Assembly: GCA_966186435.1 (NCBI GenBank)
Contig: CBIFWW010000109.1
Coordinates: forward strand, 1 to 11,238
Length of the DNA: 11,238 nucleotides
Direction of reading: 5' to 3'
Origin: CBIFWW01 sp966186435
GTDB taxonomy: Bacteria; Pseudomonadota; Gammaproteobacteria; Enterobacterales; Enterobacteriaceae
Under the pieces are notes generated by a model that did no database searches, was not told the origin of the DNA, and saw only the letters and a list, made by a program, of their open reading frames with translations. Made by a program: the position numbers and the translations under genes. The stretch's first letter is position 1. Each line of letters begins with the position of its first letter. Below, one piece after another: positions 5,850 through 11,238 of the stretch.

Positions 5850-7928
5850 TTAACCTTTACGCGCCGCTAGCGATCGCAGTAATACACCCAGCGTGGTGCC
5901 GTTATGCAACAAGGCACTGGCCCCTGGGGAGAGCCACCCTATCGCCGCCGCCATCATGATGCCGCTGTTGATCCACTCCGTCAGGCGAATATTGCTATTC
6001 ACTAACTTCATGGCCTCTTGGGAAAGCTTTCTGGCCACTGCCACGCCGTGCAGACTGTCCTGCAACAACACCGCGTCAGCCGCCTGCTGAGCTAGCTCGG
6101 TGCTTTGGTTCATCGCCAGACCGACATCGGCCTGGGTCAGAACCGGCGCATCGTTAATGCCGTCGCCAACAAACAGTACCCGACGGCCCTGCTGTTGCAG
6201 CGCCTGCACCACCTCGACTTTGCTTTCCGGGGTGGCGTTGGCATACACCTCATCAATACCCAACTCCGCCGCCAGCTGCCGGGCTTTATGCTGCTGGTCA
6301 CCGGTTAATAGCACCAGGTGCTTGATCCCGCTAGCCCGTAATTCAGCCAGTACTTCAGCGGCTTCCGGGCGCACGTTATCCTGCAGGCCAATCATGCCCG
6401 CCAGTTGGTTATCAAAACCAATAAACAACAGGTGCCTGCCCTGCTGCTCCAGGTGGTCGATATCGGACTGCCAGGGCGCAAAATCAATATCGTAATGCTC
6501 CTCAAGGAAGTGACGGCTACCAATCACCATCTGGTTCTGATCCATCTCACACAGCAGACCGTGGGCAATCACATACTCCACTTCACCGTGGTTGATATGG
6601 GGCAGCTCATGATGACGGGCAGCGGCGACCACGGCTTTCGCCAGCGGATGGTTACTATGCTCCTCTACCGAGGCGGCAATGGCCAACAGCTCCGGAGCCA
6701 GTACCGCTTCCGGGGCAAAACTCACCACATCGGTCACCAGCATGTCGCCCATGGTCAGGGTGCCGGTTTTATCGAACACCACCGTATCCACGGCGGCCAG
6801 TTGCTCGATAGCCCGCCCGCCTTTCAGCAACAGGCCGCTAAGGGCAGCCCGGTACATGGTGGATTTGAAGGCGATGGGGGTGCTGAGTTTCAGGGCACAG
6901 GAGTAGTCCACCAGGAACACCGAGGCCAGCCGTTTCCAGTCGCGGGTCAAGGCAAACACCGCCGCACCGGCTCCCAGGGTGATGGCCACCCGGCGGTCAG
7001 CCATGTGCTGGGTAACTTTTTGGGTTTCACTACGCTGGCTGAGGGAGTCGCTAATAAAGCGGCGGATCCCGGCGGTAGAGGCTTCCTCCCCGACTTTTTC
7101 GGCCAGCACCGCAATGTTGCCATCCTGCACTTGGGTACCGGCATAGAGCCAGGCCCCTTTTTCACGGCGTACCGGCACGCCTTCACCGGTCATGGCGGCC
7201 TGATTAATCAGCCCCACCCCGCGCAGCACCCGGCCATCAGCCGGGATGTTATCCCCCGGCCCCAATAGCATCACGTCGCCAGCCACTAGCTCAGCGGAGG
7301 AAATCTCTACCGCTTCCCCGCCACGCTCCACCCATACCGGGTGTTGGCGCGGTTGCATCAGGCTGGCCAGCAGCGCATCCGAGTGGCGGCTGGTTTCCTG
7401 CTCCATATACTCGCCGAGGGTCAGCAAAGACTGGGTGATCATGGCGGTGCGATGGTCACCGCGCGCCATTGAGACCCCTAGGGCCAGGGCATCCAGCACC
7501 TCTACTTTCAGCTCACCCTGCGCCAGGGTATTGGCCCCTTCCACCAGGGTCGGGCTGGTTAACAATAAGGAAGGGATAGCCGCCCATTTTGCTGGCAGGA
7601 ATTGGCTCAATGCCAGGCCGCCCACGTTGAGCAGGTTATCGGCCATGCAATATTCCGGCTGGTACTCGTCTTCCGTCGCCTGATCCCAGTCCAGCGCAGC
7701 CAGCTGGGGCAGCAGCCGTTCCTGGTCAGTGATCGTGCGGTCGAATTCCAGCATCGCCGAACGGGCAGCGGGGCGCAGGCGCACCCCGGTTACCCCGGCG
7801 AAACCCAGCAGTTGGCGGCGGCACCAGGCCGCCCCATCAGGGTATTCCCCCAGGGCATCCAGGCGCACCCGCAATCGGCCCGGCAGGCTATGCAGGATAC
7901 GAACCGGCGCTTTAAGGTTGGCCGTCAC
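5850..7928 (-). CDS. P1B-type heavy-metal ATPase, ferrosome FezB-like
   Basis: A 692-aa ATP-driven metal pump. Seen in order: an N-terminal HMA-like domain (about 8-75) with PGRLRVRL (16-23) and no CxxC; membrane segments from about 97; the actuator loop with MTGEGVPV (246-253; TGEG instead of TGES); the membrane motif SCALKLSTP (343-351), where C-P-C would normally stand; phosphorylation site DKTGT (386-390, Asp386); the P1B-specific His-Pro pair (H427-P428); TGD (542-544); GDGINDAP (588-595). The S-C-A motif and arginine-rich N-terminus fit, from memory, the P1B-6 group whose characterised member FezB builds iron-storing ferrosomes. Start is a GTG at 7926-7928 in a GTGA overlap with the upstream gene, after AGGAGG. 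Iron as cargo and an internal membrane as location are inferred. It is certainly a P-type ATPase; the subgroup is likely. Confidence 0.93.
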   Translation of the reverse strand: MTANLKAPVRILHSLPGRLRVRLDALGEYPDGAAWCRRQLLGFAGVTGVRLRPAARSAMLEFDRTITDQERLLPQLAALDWDQATEDEYQPEYCMADNLLNVGGLALSQFLPAKWAAIPSLLLTSPTLVEGANTLAQGELKVEVLDALALGVSMARGDHRTAMITQSLLTLGEYMEQETSRHSDALLASLMQPRQHPVWVERGGEAVEISSAELVAGDVMLLGPGDNIPADGRVLRGVGLINQAAMTGEGVPVRREKGAWLYAGTQVQDGNIAVLAEKVGEEASTAGIRRFISDSLSQRSETQKVTQHMADRRVAITLGAGAAVFALTRDWKRLASVFLVDYSCALKLSTPIAFKSTMYRAALSGLLLKGGRAIEQLAAVDTVVFDKTGTLTMGDMLVTDVVSFAPEAVLAPELLAIAASVEEHSNHPLAKAVVAAARHHELPHINHGEVEYVIAHGLLCEMDQNQMVIGSRHFLEEHYDIDFAPWQSDIDHLEQQGRHLLFIGFDNQLAGMIGLQDNVRPEAAEVLAELRASGIKHLVLLTGDQQHKARQLAAELGIDEVYANATPESKVEVVQALQQQGRRVLFVGDGINDAPVLTQADVGLAMNQSTELAQQAADAVLLQDSLHGVAVARKLSQEAMKLVNSNIRLTEWINSGIMMAAAIGWLSPGASALLHNGTTLGVLLRSLAARKG

Positions 7929-8257
7929 TGGGCCTCCTGATCCTTGCTGCGGTAGTAATCCAACTCAGCCTGGAGATCGGCCACGCGCTCTTTCATCTCT
8001 TCCATCTCACCGCGCACCGAACCCCATACTTTACCGGCAGTGGTCGAGATCCCTTGCTGAACCTGGCGGTTGGTCAGCAGGTAAGTAATAGCCGCCCCGG
8101 CCACCAGGCCGGTGATCAGATGGGTACGGTTGTTAGCCTGGCTGTATGGGGTGGCCGGTGCCGGGGTGGTTACAGGCTGCGGGGGATAGGGCAGATAAAC
8201 CACGCTGCCGTCTTGCATCATCCAGGGGTAAACGTTCGGGTAATTATTCGGATTCAT
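7925..8257 (-). CDS. Small membrane/coiled-coil protein of the fez-like operon
   Basis: 110 aa, no named family recognised. Residues 1-45 are rich in Pro, Tyr and Asn (PNNYPNVYPWMM, YLPYPPQPV). One hydrophobic segment follows at 47-62 (LITGLVAGAAITYLLT). The rest is a charged helix, 65-104, with heptad-like spacing ending DLQAELDYYRSK, likely a coiled coil. The core GAAITYLLTN nearly repeats GAAATLLLTN in the 220-aa protein encoded two genes upstream, so the two are probably paralogues with the same layout. The layout also resembles YtxH-type proteins. The ATG at 8255-8257 is inside the end of the preceding gene (14-base overlap), and the stop overlaps the ATPase GTG, implying translational coupling. 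A membrane-bending or scaffold role beside the ATPase is inferred. Confidence 0.85.
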   Translation of the reverse strand: MNPNNYPNVYPWMMQDGSVVYLPYPPQPVTTPAPATPYSQANNRTHLITGLVAGAAITYLLTNRQVQQGISTTAGKVWGSVRGEMEEMKERVADLQAELDYYRSKDQEAQ

Positions 8258-8558
8258 GGTTTTCTCTTTTTTGTTGTACAGCATCCAGAAGGTACATACC
8301 GGCGACACCGGCGCTCACCACCGTCAGCAGGGTCAGTAGAGGGCGACCGGCGCTGGCATTGGCCACCGCCATCACCGCCCCACTCACCAGCCCGGCACGG
8401 GTCGCATCCCGGGCCACAGTCACCGCAGTCTGGTTGAGGGTGCGCTCTCCATTTTGGTACTGGCGCCACTGGGCAATGCAGGAGCTGGTAGTTCCCACCA
8501 AGGCGCCGGCGATCATCGCCCGGCTCACCGGGCTTAAGGCATCACGGCTGTTGCTCAT
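8244..8558 (-). CDS. Small glycine-zipper membrane protein of the fez-like operon
   Basis: 104 aa with three hydrophobic stretches rich in Gly, Ala and Ser: about 12-29 (SRAMIAGALVGTTSSCIA), 54-71 (RAGLVSGAVMAVANASAG) and 73-92 (PLLTLLTVVSAGVAGMYLLD), then a short charged tail. Small-xxx-small spacing suggests tightly packed membrane helices or hairpins, similar in style to FezA- or MamC/MamD-type proteins of bacterial organelles, though I cannot show homology. The ATG at 8556-8558, with GAGGA 8 bases upstream, is chosen over an in-frame start at 8600 that would overlap the preceding gene by 59 bases. The overlap with the preceding gene is 17 bases and with the next gene 14 bases, so all are translated as one unit. 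Confidence 0.85.
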   Translation of the reverse strand: MSNSRDALSPVSRAMIAGALVGTTSSCIAQWRQYQNGERTLNQTAVTVARDATRAGLVSGAVMAVANASAGRPLLTLLTVVSAGVAGMYLLDAVQQKRENHESE

Positions 8559-9204
8559 CCTTTGGTTCCTCAACGGCAGGCTGTTGGCGATTACGCTCAA
8601 CGGACTCCTGGAAGCCTTCTTTACCCGCTTTCAGGGTGTCACGGAAAATGGTGCCGCTGGTGCTGGCGGTTTCACGGATGTTTTCTGCACCGCTCATCAC
8701 GGTGTCTTTCACTTTGGCCCCACCGGTTTTCAGCATGTCGCCCGCGCCAGAGAGGGTCTGCATCAGCATGTTGCGCACGCTTTCGTTGGTCAGCAGCAGG
8801 GTGGCCGCCGCGCCAATCATTGCGCCTTTCCAGAATTCTTTATCGTCGGCACCAATGGTATGGATGATGTTTTTCAACAGGCCAGCCTGTTCACCCATCA
8901 TGTCTTCCACCATACCCTGCGCATGCTGGCTCCAATCCACGCCTGGCATGGGTGCGGCGTGGTGGTGGTGGTGGCCATGAACCGGCTGCTGCGGCATGCC
9001 ATACCCCACCGGCATCATGCCTGGCATCATGGCGTACATCATTTGCGGGTGCATCATTGGCGGCTGTTGGGGCCAACCTTGAGGCGGCATCTGTGGCTGG
9101 GCGACTTGAGGCTGGGGCTGCTGCGGCATCTGCGGATAGTAAGGGTAGCCATAAGGCGGGAACCAGGGCTGGTTCGGGTTTTGAGTGTTGTTTTCGTTAC
9201 TCAT
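8542..9204 (-). CDS. Pro/Met/His-rich single-pass membrane protein of the fez-like operon
   Basis: 220 aa. Residues 1-75 are a low-complexity Pro/Gln/Met/Tyr region (PWFPPYGYPYYPQMPQQ, PPMMHPQMMYAMMPGMMPVGYGM). H76 and H78-H82 make a histidine cluster; with many Met residues this could bind metal. A helix (92-116) leads into one hydrophobic segment, 125-140 (FWKGAMIGAAATLLLTN), followed by a long amphipathic charged helix (about 142-206) with repeated small-residue spacing, and an acidic, Pro-containing tail. The second half resembles the 110-aa protein of the same operon. The ATG at 9202-9204 is taken because AGAGGTG lies just upstream; a GTG three codons earlier has its ribosome binding site too close. 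It lies 17 bases after the HMA-like gene. The function is unknown; a metal-binding or scaffold role is inferred. Confidence 0.85.
   Translation of the reverse strand: MSNENNTQNPNQPWFPPYGYPYYPQMPQQPQPQVAQPQMPPQGWPQQPPMMHPQMMYAMMPGMMPVGYGMPQQPVHGHHHHHAAPMPGVDWSQHAQGMVEDMMGEQAGLLKNIIHTIGADDKEFWKGAMIGAAATLLLTNESVRNMLMQTLSGAGDMLKTGGAKVKDTVMSGAENIRETASTSGTIFRDTLKAGKEGFQESVERNRQQPAVEEPKDEQQP
8959..8973 (-). repeat. (CAC)5 trinucleotide run coding for five histidines
   Basis: Five identical CAC codons in a row (GTG repeats on the plus strand) encode H78-H82. Identical codons rather than a CAC/CAT mix make the run prone to slippage in steps of one codon, which would change His number without breaking the frame. 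Confidence 0.8.
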
Positions 9205-9221
9205 GAGGAGCACCTCTCGTT

Positions 9222-9542
9222 TTAATGGGTAAAGATATGATGGAGCTGAACCAGGGCTTCACGGGCGCGGGCTTCGTCATCGCCGAAAAGTTGGTTCAAC
9301 AGATCCGGTGAAATGCGACTAGCCTGGTACTCAAGCACCAGGCTGCCGGTGGCCGTATTGAGGCTGAACTGGCGTAAATAACCCTCGGGACTGCACAAGG
9401 TTTCCAGTTCGCTGAGGCGGCCTTTGCTCAAGCTGGAGATCAGCTTGTTGGTAAATTTCAGACGCAGACGGCCCGGAATATGGTGGGCCACGGTGACATA
9501 GCGGCGTAGTGTCATCAGGCTGCTTAATTCTTCTAACTGCAT
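9222..9542 (-). CDS. HMA-like domain protein, first gene of the fez-like operon
   Basis: 106 aa with the pattern of the HMA_2-type ferredoxin-like fold. It runs from the first strand VTVAHHIPGRLRLKF (16-30), through a helix about 31-50, to strands FSLNTATGSLVLEYQ (59-73) and the helix ISPDLLNQLFGDD (77-89), with a C-terminal helix ending in HHIFTH. There is no CxxC copper/zinc motif. In its place stands PGRLRLK, nearly the same as PGRLRVR at the N-terminus of the ATPase in this operon, so the two domains are related. The ATG at 9540-9542 has GGGAAG upstream. As the first gene after the divergent promoter region it could be a soluble partner of the ATPase or of the vesicle surface. The metal ligand is unknown. 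Confidence 0.82.
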   Translation of the reverse strand: MQLEELSSLMTLRRYVTVAHHIPGRLRLKFTNKLISSLSKGRLSELETLCSPEGYLRQFSLNTATGSLVLEYQASRISPDLLNQLFGDDEARAREALVQLHHIFTH

Positions 9543-9768
9543 GATTCTTCCCAGTTATGAATACAGTAGGCTTAATTAAAGTATGGATATTAATGTAGCG
9601 GGAAACGCAGACGGACTCCCGGCGTGAAAAGGGTTAATTGCCCCTTCGTTGAGATGGGTCAAAGAGCAGGAATTATCTGAAGGGCTAATAAAGACAAAAA
9701 ATTTGAATAGATCGCAGCGTAATCAAAATTTAAATTATATGAATATCCATTCTAAGACCGAGGTTTCC
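9543..9768. promoter_or_regulatory. Divergent intergenic region between the fez-like operon and the plus-strand gene
   Basis: This 226-base AT-rich gap separates two divergent transcription units and must hold both promoters. I find no confident -35/-10 pair, no clear Fur box (GATAATGATAATCATTATC) and no FNR site. The most visible structure is the inverted repeat AAGGG-TTAATTGC-CCCTT (9629-9646), a candidate operator. Confidence 0.4.
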
Positions 9769-10134
9769 ATGACCCCCTACCTGCACCAAACCCAAAATCG
9801 CATCCGGGTTCGTTCCGATTTTATTACCCGTTATCCCGAGATCGTAGGCGCCCAACTGGAAATGCTGCGCCAGATGGCCGGTGTGCAGGACATTGTTTAT
9901 CGCCGCTATGCCGGTTCGGTAGCCATTCGCTTCGATAGCAAGGTGCTACCTTCTACACAGTTGTTGCAGCAGATTGAACAACTCAGCTGGCTGGCGATTC
10001 AAAAAGACCGTGAGTGGATCGATGGCTCCATCCGCCAGTATTCTAAAGTGGTTGCTAAGGGCCTGGCCCTGATGGCTATTAATGCGGTTGTCAAAGCCCC
10101 GCTGCTGAAGACCGTTAGCGCGCTGGTGCGTTAA
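9769..10134 (+). CDS. HMA-like protein with C-terminal hydrophobic helix, divergent from the fez-like operon
   Basis: 121 aa, unrecognised beyond its fold pattern. The N-terminal part looks like a ferredoxin-like/HMA_2 domain: HQTQNRIRVRSDF (6-18), a helix 23-37 (PEIVGAQLEMLRQM), AGVQDIVYRRYAGSVAIRFD (37-56), then a helix 61-75. NRIRVR matches the GRLRVR/GRLRLK motif of the ATPase and the 106-aa protein, and again no CxxC is present. The last third (about 88-121, SKVVAKGLALMAINAVVKAPLLKTVSALVR) is a hydrophobic/amphipathic basic helix likely to touch a membrane. The ATG at 9769-9771 is preferred because GAGG lies 8 bases upstream. An in-frame ATG at 9739 and a TTG at 9649 lack good sites, and their extra residues look non-coding. 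A terminator-like hairpin follows 22 bases after the stop. Confidence 0.8.
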   Translation: MTPYLHQTQNRIRVRSDFITRYPEIVGAQLEMLRQMAGVQDIVYRRYAGSVAIRFDSKVLPSTQLLQQIEQLSWLAIQKDREWIDGSIRQYSKVVAKGLALMAINAVVKAPLLKTVSALVR

Positions 10135-10156
10135 CATTCATCGCTTATCCAGCAAA

Positions 10157-10176
10157 GCGATCCCTTTCAGGATCGC
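10157..10176 (+). terminator. Stem-loop downstream of the plus-strand HMA-like gene
   Basis: GCGATCC-CTTTCA-GGATCGC is a perfect 7-bp stem with a 6-base loop beginning 22 bases after the stop codon. It is followed by CATCTTGTTT, only a weak T tract. It probably ends the plus-strand transcript and, being symmetric, may also act on transcripts coming from tauD. The remaining 109 bases to the tauD stop show no gene. Confidence 0.55.
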
Positions 10177-10285
10177 CATCTTGTTTACATCACCGGTATT
10201 AGATCCCGTTTTCACCGAAAATGCAGAGATATATGCAGCCTGAGTAATATCCCAAATTATCATTACCCGGGCCTATGCCACCTTA

Positions 10286-11137
10286 TTACTCGTGCCGCCA
10301 ATAAGGTTTGTCTCCTAATACCGTCGCGCGGTGCATTATCCGACGTGCCGGTAAATAATCCGCATTGGCATAATGCTGGGTCACACGATTGTCCCAAATA
10401 GCCAGATCATTCTCCTGCCAACGCCAGCGTACTTGAAACTCAGGCCGGGTAATGTGGGCGAATAAGAAATTAAGCAACGCCTGGCTTTCTTTTTCCGGCA
10501 GCCCCACCAGCCGAGTAGTAAATCCTTCATTTACAAACAAAGCCGATTTACCACTTACCGGATGGGTGCGTACGGCGGGATGGCGTAACGGCGGGTTTTT
10601 CTCCACCGCCAGCTTCCAACGCTGATGGGTAGCGTGATCCTGCTGATGCTTATATTCCGGGAAAGACTTACGGAAATCATGCTCCGCCTCCAGCCCGACC
10701 AGCAGCTGTTGTAAAGGCACAGACAGCGCCTCCCAAGCGGCAATTCCACTGGCCCACAGTGTGTCGCCCCCGGTGGGCGGTAGTTGCTTTGCTGCCAGCA
10801 ACGCCAGAGCGGGCGGGGTATCGATAAAGGTGACATCGGTGTGCCAGTTATCGTTATCCGGCGGGTTATCATTGTGGGTATCCAGCACGATGATCTGCTC
10901 CACCCCTTCAGCGTGGGGATAGACCGGGTGGATATGCAAATCGCCAAACCGGCTCGCCAGCGCCCGCTGTTGAGAGGGAGTAATAGGCTGGTTGCGGAAA
11001 AACAACACCTGATGGCGGATCACTGCATGGTAAATCTGGGCAAATTGGTTATCGGATGGCCCGCGGCTCAGATCCACCCCTGTAACCAGCGCGCCGATGT
11101 GTGGGCCAAGGGGGGTAACGGTAATTTTTTCACTCAT
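10286..11137 (-). CDS. tauD: Taurine dioxygenase (TauD), Fe(II)/2-oxoglutarate dependent
   Basis: TauD releases sulfite from taurine by hydroxylating it next to the sulfonate, using Fe(II), O2 and 2-oxoglutarate, so that cells can use taurine as a sulfur source. The product is 283 aa, exactly the E. coli length. All known active-site residues fall on the same numbers: iron ligands H99, D101 (WHTD) and H255 (VTQH); 2-oxoglutarate arginine R266; taurine contacts H70, Y73, N95 and R270. The ATG at 11135-11137 overlaps the tauC stop (ATGA), with GGAG upstream inside tauC. It is the last gene of tauABCD, normally controlled by Cbl and CysB at a promoter upstream of tauA, outside the window. No strong terminator is seen after it. 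Confidence 0.97.
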   Translation of the reverse strand: MSEKITVTPLGPHIGALVTGVDLSRGPSDNQFAQIYHAVIRHQVLFFRNQPITPSQQRALASRFGDLHIHPVYPHAEGVEQIIVLDTHNDNPPDNDNWHTDVTFIDTPPALALLAAKQLPPTGGDTLWASGIAAWEALSVPLQQLLVGLEAEHDFRKSFPEYKHQQDHATHQRWKLAVEKNPPLRHPAVRTHPVSGKSALFVNEGFTTRLVGLPEKESQALLNFLFAHITRPEFQVRWRWQENDLAIWDNRVTQHYANADYLPARRIMHRATVLGDKPYWRHE

Positions 11138-11238
11138 TGAATTTCTCCATGCCAGGGGGTGAGTTTGCGTTGAAGCGCTCGTAAACCCAGTTCAAGACCA
11201 AATGCCACGGCGGCAATCACCGCAATCCCGGCCAATAC
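11134..11238 (-). CDS. tauC: Taurine ABC transporter permease (TauC), C-terminal fragment
   Basis: Only the last 34 codons and the stop lie in the window. They read VLAGIAVIAAVAFGLELGLR followed by ALQRKLTPWHGEIQ: a final membrane segment and a basic tail that closely resembles the C-terminus of E. coli TauC (about 275 aa). TauC is the inner-membrane channel of the TauABC importer. Its TGA (11134-11136) overlaps the tauD ATG, so the two are translationally coupled. The frame is open to the right edge, where the gene is cut by the window, not broken. Confidence 0.9.
   Translation of the reverse strand, partial: VLAGIAVIAAVAFGLELGLRALQRKLTPWHGEIQ

Noticed and set aside
6405..7268. Plus-strand open frame of 287 codons inside the ATPase gene
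   Set aside because: It is antisense to conserved ATPase motifs, including DKTGT and SCALKLSTP. It lacks any recognisable domain and a convincing ribosome binding site.
5850..7928. Calling the ATPase CopA, ZntA or KdpB
   Set aside because: It has no CxxC in the N-terminal domain and no CPC membrane motif, both needed for typical CopA/ZntA. It has the P1B-type His-Pro pair, which KdpB lacks.
8146..9225. Long plus-strand open frame (359 codons) across the small membrane-protein genes
   Set aside because: It is antisense to four real genes, rich in His, Arg and Trp without domain-like order, and created by GC-rich codon structure on the other strand.
5812..10176. Transferred island or prophage carrying the metal cluster
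   Set aside because: The cluster looks somewhat more GC-rich by eye than the chb region, but I see no integrase, transposase, tRNA, direct repeats or IS ends at its borders.
10241..10265. Fur-box-like hexamers (GATAAT/GTAAT) downstream of tauD
   Set aside because: Only two of three hexamers fit, and the site lies between the 3' ends of convergent genes, not at a promoter.

Overview
The window looks like chromosomal DNA of an enterobacterium (Enterobacterales). The chb proteins and TauD match the E. coli proteins I remember along nearly their whole length, with the same gene order and sizes. Base composition and the non-E. coli gene order would suit a Yersinia/Serratia/Rahnella-type genus, but I cannot name the genus from the sequence. 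Nearly every gene is on the minus strand. I see no rRNA, tRNA, CRISPR array or insertion sequence.

Region 1 (1-4611, minus strand) is the N,N'-diacetylchitobiose/cellobiose operon in the order chbB-chbC-chbA-chbR-chbF, read right to left. It contains the three PTS subunits (IIB, IIC, IIA), the AraC-family regulator ChbR and the family 4 phospho-beta-glucosidase ChbF, which is cut by the left edge about 45-50 codons before its end. The chbB-chbC spacer carries a 12-base match to the seed of the small RNA ChiX, so the E. coli 'decoy' target appears to be conserved. Upstream of chbB are candidate CRP, NagC-like and -10 sites.

Region 2 (4612-5849) holds a secreted NlpC/P60 peptidoglycan hydrolase similar to MepH, and a short, possibly frameshifted, unrecognised reading frame.

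Region 3 (about 5812-10176) is the most unusual part. A compact five-gene operon on the minus strand encodes a 106-aa HMA-like protein, a 220-aa Pro/Met/His-rich membrane protein, a 104-aa glycine-zipper membrane protein, a 110-aa membrane/coiled-coil protein and a 692-aa P1B-type ATPase. It ends in a clear rho-independent terminator. The genes overlap or nearly touch. A sixth gene (121 aa, plus strand), also with an HMA-like N-terminus, diverges from it. The ATPase has S-C-A in place of the usual C-P-C metal motif and an arginine-rich PGRLRVR motif in place of CxxC. These traits, and the company of small membrane-remodelling-type proteins, resemble the fez gene clusters that build ferrosomes (membrane-bounded iron storage organelles in Desulfovibrio magneticus, Clostridioides difficile and others). 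I infer an enterobacterial ferrosome-like or related metal-compartment system. The ATPase would pump metal into a vesicle whose membrane or surface is shaped by the small proteins.

Region 4 (10177-11238) is the distal end of the taurine operon: tauD (taurine dioxygenase, all key residues present) overlapped by 3 bases by the last 34 codons of tauC, the ABC permease, which runs off the right edge.
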